Part shown: piece by piece, positions 1 to 8,606 of the stretch
Layout: the number at the start of each line of letters is the position of its first letter
Position numbering within the stretch: the first letter of the stretch is position 1
NCBI GenBank assembly: GCA_944386755.1
Contig: CALXCF010000015.1
Location: forward strand, 1-41,444
Reading direction: 5' to 3'
DNA length: 41,444 nt
From: an uncultured Clostridia bacterium
GTDB lineage: Bacteria > Bacillota > Clostridia > TANB77 > CAG-508
Program-made: the position numbers and the translations under genes
The notes under the pieces: model-generated
What the model was told of the DNA's origin: nothing
What the model saw: the letters and a program-made list of their open reading frames with translations, nothing else
Database searches by the model: none

Positions 1-462
1 GTATTTACTTGTGTCTTTAGTCCACTTACTTCTGTATTTAACGTATTTACTTGTGTCTTTAGTCCACTTACTTCTGTATTTAACGTATTTACTTGTGTCT
101 TTAGTCCACTTACTTCTGTATTTAACGTATTTACTTGTGTCTTTAGTCCACTTACTTCTGTGTTTAATGTATTTACTTGCGTCTTTAGTCCACTTACTTC
201 TGTATTTAACGTATTTACTTGTGTTTTTAGTCCACTTACTTCTGTATTTAAATTATTTACTTGTGTCTTTAGTCCATCTACTTCCTTATTTAACGTATTT
301 ACTTGTGTCTTTAGTTCACCTACTTCTGTGTTTAGAGTATTTACTTGTGTTTTTAGTTCTCCTACTTCTGTGTTTAGAGTATTTACTTCTGTCTTTACTT
401 CTCCTACTTCTTTAGTTAGAGTACCAACTTGTGTTTCTAAACCATCAAGTCTCTTATTCTGC
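1..462 (-). repeat. 42-bp in-frame tandem repeat (about 11 units)
   Basis: Units start at 1, 43, 85, 127, 169, 211, 253, 295, 337, 379 and 421. The first three are identical; later ones carry a few substitutions and the unit at 421 is strongly diverged. Each unit encodes two heptads of the coiled coil, so gain or loss of a unit keeps the frame. Confidence 0.9.
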
Positions 463-509
463 TTACTAAATTCTCCTTGTATATTTTGCCATAATTCATT
501 AATGTCCAT
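1..509 (-). CDS. Coiled-coil repeat protein, 3'-truncated by window edge
   Basis: Open minus-strand frame from ATG at 509 to the window edge (169 codons visible, no stop). A GGAGG Shine-Dalgarno lies about 9 nt upstream. The protein starts MDINELWQNIQGEFSKQNKR and then becomes a 14-residue repeat of the type LNTEVSGLKTQVNT, about 10 copies, encoded by 42-bp units in exact register. Leu and Val recur every seven residues, so this is a long parallel coiled coil. No enzymatic domain is visible; the C-terminus lies outside the window. The copies nearest the window edge are identical and those nearest the start codon are diverged. It has its own promoter and is followed upstream only by the argS intergenic region. 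Function unknown; a structural or surface rod is possible. Confidence 0.8.
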   Translation of the reverse strand, partial: MDINELWQNIQGEFSKQNKRLDGLETQVGTLTKEVGEVKTEVNTLNTEVGELKTQVNTLNTEVGELKTQVNTLNKEVDGLKTQVNNLNTEVSGLKTQVNTLNTEVSGLKTQVNTLNTEVSGLKTQVNTLNTEVSGLKTQVNTLNTEVSGLKTQVNTLNTEVSGLKTQVN

Positions 510-561
510 ATTCAATCTTCCTCCTTTCAAAATTTATTTGCATAAGATTGACTATGGACAT

Positions 562-590
562 ATAATATCATTATAAAATAGAACTTTCAA
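562..590 (-). promoter_or_regulatory. Sigma-A-type promoter of the coiled-coil gene
   Basis: On the minus strand TTGAAA (585-590), 17-nt spacer, TATTAT (562-567), followed by an AT-rich leader and the GGAGG site of the gene starting at 509. Confidence 0.6.
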
Positions 591-720
591 ATTAATTTTT
601 TCTTGTTAGTGTCATATTAGCTGTTAAAAACTTTCATTATCTTTTAAAAGCTCATTTAATCGAACTTTTTCATAAATTTTTACTTTTAGGTGTTTGTTTT
701 TGTTTTAATTAGTAATAAGT

Positions 721-775
721 GGCGTCCCTAAGGTGACCCAAAATGGTCAGTCCAAACCTGTCCCCAGACTAACCA
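721..775 (-). terminator. GGGAC-type intergenic hairpin after argS
   Basis: Immediately downstream of the argS stop. GGTTAGTC (767-774) pairs with GACTGACC (745-752) with one G-U pair, and GGGGAC/GTCCC motifs flank it. The core shared with 30391-30456 reads AGGTTyGGACTGACCATTT. Probably a terminator or 3'-end stabiliser; there is no clean T-run. Confidence 0.5.
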
Positions 776-786
776 AACTAATCTAT

Positions 787-2493
787 CTACATCTTGTTTG
801 GCATTTCCATTCCTAATAAGTAACCACCTATTTTTAATACTTTTCCAACTGCACTTGTTAAATAGATACGAGCATCTTGTAATTCTTTTTCTTCTCCTAT
901 AATTTTATTTTCATTATAGAAATTACTAAAAGCCTTTGCTAAATCTATTAAATATCTTGCAAGAATTGATGGCTCTTCTTTGTTTGTTACTTGAGTTAAT
1001 ATGTCTTCAAAATTGTATATTGTTTTTAAAACATTAATAGAATATTCATCTTGTAATTTTTCTATATTTATATCTTTAAATTTTGGCATTTCTTCTACTT
1101 TTGATAATACGCTTTGTGTACGTACATATGTGTATTGTATATATGGTCCTGTTTCCCCTTGGAAGTTTAATGCTGTATTCCAATCAAATATTTGATCTTT
1201 TATGTTTGCTGTTGATAGTGTATTATATATGATTGCACCAATTCCAACTTTTTTAGCAACTTCTTCTTTTTCTTCTAAGTCTGGATTTTTTTCTGATATT
1301 ATTTCTTCTGCTTTTTCTATTGTCCCATTTATTAAGTCTTCGATTTTTACAACATTTCCAAGTCTTGTTGACATTCTTCCACTAGGTAATGCTACCATTC
1401 CATATGATACATGTTCTAATCCTTTTACATATTTTTCATCTACTAGATATCTTGCCACTGCAAATATTTGCTTAAAGTGTAGATTTTGTTCATATGCTAC
1501 TACATACAAGCATTTATCAAAGTCATATGTTTTTGCTCTATACATTATCGCTGCTAAATCTCTTGTAGCATATATTGATGAACCATTTGCTTTTTGTATC
1601 AAGCATGGTGTTTTTATTCCCACATCTGTTAAATCTACAATTTTTGCTCCTTCTGAATCAGTTAATACTCCTTTTTCTTCAAGTTTTTGTATTACTTCAT
1701 CAGTTTTATCTGCATAAAATGCTTCTCCGTTGTATGAATCAAATTTGACGTTTAATACATCATAAATTTTATTAAATTCAACCATACTTACATCTTTAAA
1801 TTTATTCCACAAATCTGTACAATATTTATCTTCCGCTTCTAATAGTCTAAAATTTTCCCTACATCTTTCAAGTACGTTTTCATCTTCTTTACAAAGGTCA
1901 TTAATTCTTACATACATGTCCATTAATTTATTAATTGGATCAACGGTTAAATCATATTCTTGTCCCCACATTTTATATGCTTCTATCATTTTTCCGAATT
2001 GTGTTCCATAGTCTCCCAAATGATTTACTCCTATTGTTTTATATCCTAAATATTTATATATTCTATATAAAGAATTTCCAATTAAAGTTGTTCTTAAGTG
2101 TCCAATATGAAATGGCTTTGCAATATTAGGTGAAGAATAGTCTATTACTATATTTTTTCCTTTTCCTATTTCTGATTTTCCATATTCTTCTTTGTTTGCA
2201 ATTTCTTCTAATACTTCTTTTGCAAGTAATTTTTTATTAATATAGAAATTTATATATCCACCTAAGACTTCAATTTTTTCAACTACATTATTATCAATTT
2301 CTATTTTTTCTTTCATTTCTTCTGCAATGGCTTGTGGGGATTTTTTTAAAGTTTTTGCAAGTCTAAAACAAGGAAATGCATAATCCCCATTGTTTTGGTC
2401 TTTTGGGATTTCAATATATCCTTCTATTTCATTTTGTTCAATTTCTGTTGCTTTTGAAATTTCTTTAGCAATTTCTTTCTTAAATTGTATCAT
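787..2493 (-). CDS. argS: Arginyl-tRNA synthetase
   Basis: Class I aminoacyl-tRNA synthetase that charges tRNA-Arg in the cytoplasm. 568 aa, a normal length. It has an N-terminal additional (tRNA D-loop recognition) domain at about 1-100. The class I signature is SSPNIAKPFHIGHLRTT with HIGH at 129-132. A KMSKS-loop equivalent, SGRMSTRLGN, lies near residue 373 and has the divergent form usual in ArgRS. An all-helical DALR anticodon-binding domain fills about 440-568. The ATG at 2493 has a GGAAGG site 10-12 nt upstream. It lies 22 nt downstream of the hepT-like gene on the same strand and is followed by a GGGAC-type hairpin, so it probably ends the transcript. Confidence 0.97.
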   Translation of the reverse strand: MIQFKKEIAKEISKATEIEQNEIEGYIEIPKDQNNGDYAFPCFRLAKTLKKSPQAIAEEMKEKIEIDNNVVEKIEVLGGYINFYINKKLLAKEVLEEIANKEEYGKSEIGKGKNIVIDYSSPNIAKPFHIGHLRTTLIGNSLYRIYKYLGYKTIGVNHLGDYGTQFGKMIEAYKMWGQEYDLTVDPINKLMDMYVRINDLCKEDENVLERCRENFRLLEAEDKYCTDLWNKFKDVSMVEFNKIYDVLNVKFDSYNGEAFYADKTDEVIQKLEEKGVLTDSEGAKIVDLTDVGIKTPCLIQKANGSSIYATRDLAAIMYRAKTYDFDKCLYVVAYEQNLHFKQIFAVARYLVDEKYVKGLEHVSYGMVALPSGRMSTRLGNVVKIEDLINGTIEKAEEIISEKNPDLEEKEEVAKKVGIGAIIYNTLSTANIKDQIFDWNTALNFQGETGPYIQYTYVRTQSVLSKVEEMPKFKDINIEKLQDEYSINVLKTIYNFEDILTQVTNKEEPSILARYLIDLAKAFSNFYNENKIIGEEKELQDARIYLTSAVGKVLKIGGYLLGMEMPNKM

Positions 2494-2515
2494 CTAACTT
2501 CGTTCCTTCCTTTTT

Positions 2516-2923
2516 TTATATTTTTAGCATTTGTCTTGCAAAATCAGTTAAATCATCCAAATGATTTTCAATAACATCTTGTAATATCTCCTCATCAATT
2601 TGCTTATACTCATGTATAGCAATATTTCGAAAGCCAACCATTCCTTTCATATTTTTGCACAAGTCATCTGAAATCAAATTAGCATTTTTTAATAAATCAA
2701 ATGCTTCTTTTTTAGTTTGAGGAATTCCTAATTTTCTTGTAGAAATTACATACATTGCAATATCTGTTACACTTTCACAAGCTCTTTGCAAATTTAAAAC
2801 TATGGCATCATTTCTTCTATAATCTTCTAAATTTTCTGGATTGCCTTCATATTCTTCTCTTATTCTATTTATGCATCTTTCAATACTTTCTAATTTATTT
2901 ATTATTACCGCTTTGTTCTCCAT
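2516..2923 (-). CDS. hepT: HepT-like HEPN-domain toxin (DUF86 family)
   Basis: 135-aa all-helical HEPN protein with the family motif RX4HXY at R99-NIAI-H104-E-Y106 (RNIAIHEY). In characterised HepT/MntA pairs the HEPN protein is an RNase toxin, and the partner nucleotidyltransferase adenylylates the tyrosine of this motif. The start codon lies inside the 3' end of the upstream antitoxin gene (29-nt overlap), with GGAG about 10 nt upstream, so translation is probably coupled. Toxicity here is inferred from the intact motif and gene pairing. A housekeeping or chromosomally domesticated role between galE and argS is equally possible. Confidence 0.88.
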   Translation of the reverse strand: MENKAVIINKLESIERCINRIREEYEGNPENLEDYRRNDAIVLNLQRACESVTDIAMYVISTRKLGIPQTKKEAFDLLKNANLISDDLCKNMKGMVGFRNIAIHEYKQIDEEILQDVIENHLDDLTDFARQMLKI

Positions 2924-3314
2924 AGATTGAGTCTCCTTTTTTTATCCTATCTATAATTATTTGTCTACTTTCGTTAAGTTCAAGATATTCTCTATACATA
3001 TCTAATTTGTATAATTCAAATTTAAGCTCATCTTTACAATAAATAGTTTTTCCATTTATTAATATTTCATATCTAAAACTATCATTTATATCATCTAAAT
3101 TTATTAAATCTACTTCTGTTTTTATTTCTTCTTCAAGGTCTTGTGATAAGTAAAATATTTGTTTTTTGCTTATATTTGTATTTGGCTTTATAGCTATATC
3201 GATATCACTTTCTGCGTTTTGTGTTCCTCTTGCATAGCTTCCAAATAGGACTATTGCATCACAATCTACATTTTCTAAAATAATTTTTTTTATAATATCT
3301 AATATTTCTTTCAT
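2895..3314 (-). CDS. mntA: MntA-like minimal nucleotidyltransferase (antitoxin)
   Basis: 139-aa polymerase-beta-fold nucleotidyltransferase. The signature GSX10DXD is intact: G25-S26 then D37-I-D39 (FGSYARG...SDIDIAI), with a further acidic segment VDLINLDD that can supply the third metal ligand. In HepT/MntA systems this enzyme AMPylates the HEPN toxin and neutralises it. I chose the ATG at 3314 because GGAGG sits 6 nt before it; an upstream in-frame TTG at 3326 would overlap that site. It overlaps hepT by 29 nt, with antitoxin first. The C-terminal ~40 residues are helical and charged. Confidence 0.88.
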   Translation of the reverse strand: MKEILDIIKKIILENVDCDAIVLFGSYARGTQNAESDIDIAIKPNTNISKKQIFYLSQDLEEEIKTEVDLINLDDINDSFRYEILINGKTIYCKDELKFELYKLDMYREYLELNESRQIIIDRIKKGDSIYGEQSGNNK

Positions 3315-3337
3315 TAAGTCCTCCAACCAATTATATT

Positions 3338-4348
3338 TTAATGATTGTTTCTATTTATAATATAATTCCAAGAATCTTTACACATATCTTCTAAATTCTT
3401 TTCTGCAACCCATCCTAATTCCTCTTTAGCCTTTTTAGGATCTGCATAGCAAGTTGCAATATCACCAGGTCTTCTTGGTGCAATTTTATATGCAACTTCT
3501 TTTCCTGTTGCTTTTTCAAATGCTTTTACCATATCTAAAACACTATATCCTGTTCCAGTTCCTAAATTGTATATATATAATCCTTGTCCTTCTTTATCAA
3601 TCTTTTCTAATGCTTTAATATGTCCCTTAGCTAAGTCTACTACATGGATATAATCTCTAACACCTGTTCCATCTGGTGTATCATAATCATTTCCAAATAC
3701 TGATAATTCTTTTAATTCTCCATTTGCAACTCTAACAATATATGGCATTAAGTTATTTGGTATTCCTTGTGGTTCTTCTCCAATTAGTCCACTTTCATGT
3801 GCTCCTACTGGATTGAAATATCTTAATATGCATATATCCCATGTGTTATCTGACTTATATATATCTTTTAAGATTTGCTCAATAAATAGTTTTGTAGTAC
3901 CATATGGATTTGTTGTTCCTCCTGTCCTACATTCCTCTGTTAGAGGAATTGTTTCTGGATCTCCATATACTGTTGCAGAAGAACTGAATATGAATTTTTT
4001 GCATCCATATTTTCTCATTGTATCTAATACTACTAATGCTCCTGAAATATTATTTGTATAATATTCAATTGGTTTTTGTACTGATTCTCCTACTGCTTTA
4101 TATCCTGCAAAGTTTATAACTGCATCTATTTTATTTTCTTCAAATACTTTTTCTAGTTTTTCTCTATCCATATAATCCATTTCATAAAATTTGAATTTTT
4201 TTCCTGTTATTTTTTTGATTGCTTCTAAAACTTTTGGATTGCTGTTTGAGAAATTGTCTATTATTACTATTTCATATCCTTTTTTTAATAATTCAATAGC
4301 AGTGTGGCTTCCTATGTATCCTGCTCCTCCTGGTAATAAAATTGCCAT
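3338..4348 (-). CDS. galE: UDP-glucose 4-epimerase
   Basis: Short-chain dehydrogenase/reductase-family epimerase interconverting UDP-glucose and UDP-galactose with bound NAD, supplying galactosyl units for cell-surface glycans or the Leloir pathway. 336 aa. The Rossmann glycine motif GGAGYIG is at 7-13 and the catalytic Y149-x3-K153 (YGTTK) has serine in SSSATVYG upstream. The C-terminal sugar-nucleotide region has RDYIHVVDLAKGHIKAL and YNLGTGTGYSV. The ATG at 4348 is preferred, since AAAGGAAG lies 9 nt upstream, over the one at 4357 that abuts the site. The residues before the glycine motif are LLP where most homologues have LVT; this does not affect a catalytic residue. It lies 24 nt after cysS on the same strand. 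Confidence 0.95.
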   Translation of the reverse strand: MAILLPGGAGYIGSHTAIELLKKGYEIVIIDNFSNSNPKVLEAIKKITGKKFKFYEMDYMDREKLEKVFEENKIDAVINFAGYKAVGESVQKPIEYYTNNISGALVVLDTMRKYGCKKFIFSSSATVYGDPETIPLTEECRTGGTTNPYGTTKLFIEQILKDIYKSDNTWDICILRYFNPVGAHESGLIGEEPQGIPNNLMPYIVRVANGELKELSVFGNDYDTPDGTGVRDYIHVVDLAKGHIKALEKIDKEGQGLYIYNLGTGTGYSVLDMVKAFEKATGKEVAYKIAPRRPGDIATCYADPKKAKEELGWVAEKNLEDMCKDSWNYIINRNNH

Positions 4349-4372
4349 AATTATCATCTTCCTTTCTTTTCT

Positions 4373-5770
4373 TTAAATTTTGCTTATGTCCATTCCATCC
4401 TTTGTATCTTTTACTTCATAACCTTTTTCTTTTATTAAATCTCTTAATCTATCAGATTCAGTCCAATTTTTTTCTTGTCTTGCTTGTTTTCTTTGCTTCA
4501 TTAAATCTAATACCTCTTGTGGAATTTCAATTTCTTCTTGTTCAGGTTCTTTATCAACTTTTAGACCTAAAACCGTATCAAATTTTAATAATAAATCTGC
4601 AACTTCTGGAGATTTTTTATTATATCTTACTGCTTCCCATACATAACTCATGGCAAGTGGCATATTCATGTCATCATTTATTGCTTCATGGAAATTATGT
4701 TCTATTTCTTCTAATCTTTTTCTATCTTCTTCATCCAATTTTTCTTTTCCTTCTATATGTGTTTTATATCCATTTCTAAGTCTATTTAATGATTTTGATG
4801 TTGCTTCCATTCCTTCCCATGTAAAGTTTAATTTTATTCTGTAACTACATGAGTAGCATAAAAGTTTATATACTATTGGATCATAACCTCTGTCTTTTAT
4901 ATCTTTTATTAAATAAACATTTCCTAAACTCTTTGACATTTTTCCGCCATTAATCAGTAAATATTCTCCATGTAACCAATAATTTGCAGGTATTTTTCCA
5001 CATGCTCCTTTACTTTGTGCAATTTCATTTTCATGGTGTGTTGGTATTAAATCAATTCCACCTGTATGAATATCAAATTGTTCACCCAAATATTTTTGTC
5101 CCATTGCACTACATTCAATATGCCAACCTGGATAACTTGGTCCCCATGGGCTATCCCATTTCATCAAATGGTTTTCTGGTGCTTTTATCCATAAAGCGAA
5201 GTCATATGGATTTCTTTTTTCTGGATCTACATTTACTCTTGCGCCTGCTTTTTGCTCTTCTATATCTAAATTTGATAATATTGGATATTTGTCTAATTTT
5301 GATATATCAAAATATATTGCTGTTGATGTTTCGTATGCATATCCATTTTCCATTAATTTCTTAACATATTCTAACATTTCTGGTATATGGTCTGTTGCTT
5401 TACAAATTATTTCAGGCATTTCAATATTTAAGTCTTTTAAATCTTGAAAGAATAGTTTTGTATAATGTTCAGCAATTTCTAAAGGTGTTTTGTGTTCTTC
5501 TTTTGCTGATTTTATCATTTTGTCTTCACCTTCATCACCATCTGAAACTAGGTGTCCAACATCTGTTATATTCATTACATGCTTGATTTTGTATCCATTA
5601 TATTTTAAAACTCTTCTTAGTACATCTTGAAATATGTTTGTTCTCATATTTCCTATTGTTGCATCTTTGTATACTGTTGGTCCACAAGAATAAATTTTCA
5701 CCTCATTTTTATCAATTGGTATAAATTTGTCTTTTTTCCTTGTTAGAGTATTATAAAAATATATATCCAA
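4373..5770 (-). CDS. cysS: Cysteinyl-tRNA synthetase
   Basis: Class I synthetase, 465 aa, that charges tRNA-Cys. Zinc-site residues expected in CysRS are present: Cys29 in YSCGPTVY, then the WHIECSAMGQKYL cysteine, and THHEN. KMSKS is intact as GGKMSKSLGN near 277. The first class I motif is TIGN (38-41, KDATIGNMRT) instead of HIGN, so the leading His is Thr; I read this as a clostridial sub-family variant, not decay, because the rest is intact. The start is TTG at 5770 with AGAGGTGAG 7 nt upstream. The C-terminus has the DALR and anticodon domains (about 340-465). Confidence 0.95.
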   Translation of the reverse strand: MDIYFYNTLTRKKDKFIPIDKNEVKIYSCGPTVYKDATIGNMRTNIFQDVLRRVLKYNGYKIKHVMNITDVGHLVSDGDEGEDKMIKSAKEEHKTPLEIAEHYTKLFFQDLKDLNIEMPEIICKATDHIPEMLEYVKKLMENGYAYETSTAIYFDISKLDKYPILSNLDIEEQKAGARVNVDPEKRNPYDFALWIKAPENHLMKWDSPWGPSYPGWHIECSAMGQKYLGEQFDIHTGGIDLIPTHHENEIAQSKGACGKIPANYWLHGEYLLINGGKMSKSLGNVYLIKDIKDRGYDPIVYKLLCYSCSYRIKLNFTWEGMEATSKSLNRLRNGYKTHIEGKEKLDEEDRKRLEEIEHNFHEAINDDMNMPLAMSYVWEAVRYNKKSPEVADLLLKFDTVLGLKVDKEPEQEEIEIPQEVLDLMKQRKQARQEKNWTESDRLRDLIKEKGYEVKDTKDGMDISKI

Positions 5771-5794
5771 TAATTTCTCACCTCTTTTTATTTT

Positions 5795-5851
5795 AATTAA
5801 GATGTTCTATAATTTTATATTTTTTAATTTTTATTATAGAACATCTAATTA
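5795..5851 (-). terminator. 13-bp perfect inverted repeat between pbp and cysS
   Basis: AGATGTTCTATAA (5800-5812) and its exact complement (5834-5846) flank a 21-nt AT loop, just after the stop codon of the penicillin-binding protein gene and just before the cysS ribosome binding site. No long T-run follows on the minus strand, so it may be a weak terminator, an mRNA-stabilising hairpin or a protein-binding dyad. Confidence 0.45.
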
Positions 5852-5853
5852 AA

Positions 5854-8499
5854 TTAATTTGTATTTGTTGTATTTGATGTGTTACTTGAATTTGTAATAG
5901 GTGGTGGTGTAGTGTTTGCTGTATTGTCAGTTGTATTCGTATTTGATGTGTTAGTATTGCTTGTGTTAGAAGCATTTGAAGTGTTAGATGTATTTGTTGT
6001 GTTTGTTGTTTCTGGTGGTTTTTCTTCTTGCTTTGGTTCTGTATGTAATGTGCAAACTTCATTTATTTTTGTACCACCTGTTGTAGAACTTTTTCCTACT
6101 GGTTTCCACAATTTTAATTGTTCTTTTGGTATTACTGCACCATAATAATTTGTTGTAACTGTACAATATTGTGAGCAATATGCTGTTGCAACTTTACCAG
6201 ATTCTGAACATATTTGTTGGCTTCCATGTCCTTGACATTTCTCTGGTAAATTGTTTGATGTAAATATCTCTTTATATGTATCGTTACATCCTGTTGTAGC
6301 TAAACAACCTGTTTTTCTACATACTGTTTGTTCTACTATTCCACTTGGTTTTGTAAATGATGCCTTATCTAGTCCTTTATGAATATCTGTCATAACTGCA
6401 TCCCAAATTTGTCCTGCTGGGTTTTGGCTGAATCCTCTTACTTCTTCATTTCTGTCATATCCAAACCAAGTTGCTGCTGCATAATATGGTGTAAATCCAC
6501 ATAGCCATCTATCATAGCTTTCATCTGTTGTTCCTGTTTTTGCTGCAACATCAATTCCTGATATTGCACAATATTTAGCTGTACCATTACTTGCTTTTAC
6601 TGGCTCTTGTGTAATTGATTTTACTAAATATGCTGTTTGTTCTGAAAATACTCTTGTTTCTTCTTGTTTTGGTGTTAATACTGTATTTCCACTTGAATCT
6701 ACAACTTTAGTGTAGAAAGTTGGTGTGATGTATACTCCATCGTTTGCAATTGTTCCGTATGCTGCTGCCATTTCTAATGGGCTTGAACCATTGCTAGTAC
6801 CTCCAATTGCTAGTGATAATACATTATCTGCTTCTTTAGTTAGAGATGTCATTCCCATTTTATTTAAATATTCTAATGATTTTGCTGGTGTTAGCTCTTT
6901 CATTATTTTTAATGCTGGTATGTTATGTGATACTGCAATAAATTGTCTAATATTTATAAGTCCATCATAATCGTCGCCTTCATTTTTAGGTTCATAGTCT
7001 CCGCCAAAATTTGTTTTTACATCATCATATACTGTTGCTGGTGTAATTATTCCTTCTTCTAATGCTGGTGCAACATCTGCAAGTGGTTTTATTGCTGAAC
7101 CTTGTTGTCTTCTCATTTGTGTTGCTCTATTCCATCCAGATGCTTCTTTTTGTCCTAATCCTCCTGCTATTCCTACTACATATCCTGTTTTATAGTCTAC
7201 TATAGCCATTCCTGATTGTGTATGTTCATTTATTAAGTTTCCATCTTTGTCTTTATCTCTTCCTGATTTTATATATTTTTCTTTTGCATATTCTTCTTCT
7301 AATCTAGTTTGGACACTTGTATCAACTGTTGAATAAATTGTTAATCCGCTACTATATACATAGTTTTCCGCAATTTGTCTTGATACTCCTCTTTCTTCCA
7401 TTACTTGGTCTATTACTTGGTCTAGTACTGCATCTGTGTGATATGAATAATCTGTACCATTTGAAATTTGACCTTTTTGGAAGTTTAATCCATTATCTAC
7501 TTCTGCAATAGCTGCATTATATTCTTCTTCACTATTTATATATCCTAATTCTTTCATTTTATTTAAAACTGTTTTGGTTTTGTCTTTTATTTTTTGTGTA
7601 TTATCTGTTGATGTGTCGAATGGATTATACGACATAGGGGAACTGTTTATTCCTGCCATATATGCACATTCTGCTAATGTTAAATCTTTTGCAGATTTGT
7701 TAAAATAGTATTCTGCTCCAAGTTCAACACCATGCAAGTTTCCTTCTCCACCAACAAATAAGATATTTAGGTATAACTCTAAGATTTGGTCTTTTGATAT
7801 CATTCTTTCAACTTGATATGCTTTTGCCCATTCTCTTACTTTTCTGAAAATTCCAGCTAGCCCTTCTGATTCGTCATCATCAGTTATGTTTTTTACTAAT
7901 TGCTGTGTTATTGTACTTCCTCCATAGCTTGAACTACCTTTAAATATTGTATTTAATATTGCTCCTGCTGTTCTTTTTAAATCTACTCCACTATGGTCAT
8001 AAAATCTTTCATCTTCGATTGCTACATAGGCTTTTGGTAGATATTCTGCCATGTCTTCAAGTGTTATTATTTTTCTTTTTTCATCTCCACTCAAGTTTGC
8101 AAGTACTGCACCATTTGAATCAACTACGACTGAGTTTGAAACTCCTATTTGAAGTTCTTCTTTTGTTATTTCGAAATCATCTCCAAATAGTCCAAAGAAT
8201 ATTCCTGCAACTACTCCTGCTCCAATAACACAAAGTAATAGGAATAAAATAATCATTATTTTAATAAACATCATTAATTTAGGATGTCGTGCCGAAAATT
8301 TATCCTTTTTACCTTTTTTACTGTTTCCTTTTGTTCCATTACTTTTTTTAGGTACTGGCTTCTTACCTGTTGGTACTCTTTTTGTTTGTTCATTATTTGC
8401 TACTCTTTTTGCAGTTTTTCTTCTTTTATTTTGTGGTCTATATTTTTTTGTTTGTTCTTTGTCATATTCTTTATTTCTTCTATTATTCTCGCTTGGCAT
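5854..8499 (-). CDS. Class A penicillin-binding protein (PBP1A-type glycosyltransferase/transpeptidase)
   Basis: 881-aa bifunctional peptidoglycan synthase. A basic cytoplasmic tail (1-~75, many Lys/Arg) precedes one transmembrane helix (~76-102). Then comes the GT51 glycosyltransferase domain with AIEDERFYDHSGVD (~161) and SSYGGSTITQQLVKN. The transpeptidase has SxxK as GSAIKPLAD (Ser ~467), an SHN-type motif (VSHNIPALK) and KTGTTDE (~652). The C-terminal part has about ten cysteines (CRKTGC...CNDTYKE...CSQYCTV...CTLH), then a low-complexity tail rich in Asn, Thr and Ser (roughly 830-881). That tail is probably a flexible wall-exposed linker. ATG at 8499 with AGGAGG 9 nt upstream. Likely ortholog of ponA/mrcA/pbpF; paralogues cannot be separated here. 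Confidence 0.93.
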   Translation of the reverse strand: MPSENNRRNKEYDKEQTKKYRPQNKRRKTAKRVANNEQTKRVPTGKKPVPKKSNGTKGNSKKGKKDKFSARHPKLMMFIKIMIILFLLLCVIGAGVVAGIFFGLFGDDFEITKEELQIGVSNSVVVDSNGAVLANLSGDEKRKIITLEDMAEYLPKAYVAIEDERFYDHSGVDLKRTAGAILNTIFKGSSSYGGSTITQQLVKNITDDDESEGLAGIFRKVREWAKAYQVERMISKDQILELYLNILFVGGEGNLHGVELGAEYYFNKSAKDLTLAECAYMAGINSSPMSYNPFDTSTDNTQKIKDKTKTVLNKMKELGYINSEEEYNAAIAEVDNGLNFQKGQISNGTDYSYHTDAVLDQVIDQVMEERGVSRQIAENYVYSSGLTIYSTVDTSVQTRLEEEYAKEKYIKSGRDKDKDGNLINEHTQSGMAIVDYKTGYVVGIAGGLGQKEASGWNRATQMRRQQGSAIKPLADVAPALEEGIITPATVYDDVKTNFGGDYEPKNEGDDYDGLINIRQFIAVSHNIPALKIMKELTPAKSLEYLNKMGMTSLTKEADNVLSLAIGGTSNGSSPLEMAAAYGTIANDGVYITPTFYTKVVDSSGNTVLTPKQEETRVFSEQTAYLVKSITQEPVKASNGTAKYCAISGIDVAAKTGTTDESYDRWLCGFTPYYAAATWFGYDRNEEVRGFSQNPAGQIWDAVMTDIHKGLDKASFTKPSGIVEQTVCRKTGCLATTGCNDTYKEIFTSNNLPEKCQGHGSQQICSESGKVATAYCSQYCTVTTNYYGAVIPKEQLKLWKPVGKSSTTGGTKINEVCTLHTEPKQEEKPPETTNTTNTSNTSNASNTSNTNTSNTNTTDNTANTTPPPITNSSNTSNTTNTN

Positions 8500-8606
8500 T
8501 TTCGTACCTCCTTGCCAATTTAAAATTTAACATTTATATTATATTATAAAATTCATAAAAAGAAAAGGTTTTGAGGTGAAATTTATGAAATATTAATATT
8601 TCAATA

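Noticed and set aside
1..462. CRISPR array
   Set aside because: The 42-bp units are contiguous with no unique spacers and lie in frame within a gene.
1..576. Plus-strand Leu- and Phe-rich ORFs across the repeat
   Set aside because: They are antisense shadows of the coiled-coil gene; low-complexity translation and no start signals.
2400..5800. T-box riboswitches before argS or cysS
   Set aside because: The upstream gaps are only 22-83 nt and lack the T-box sequence and antiterminator structure.
5793..6062. 89-aa Gln/His/Leu-rich minus-strand ORF
   Set aside because: Frame-shifted shadow of the Asn/Thr-rich tail of the penicillin-binding protein.
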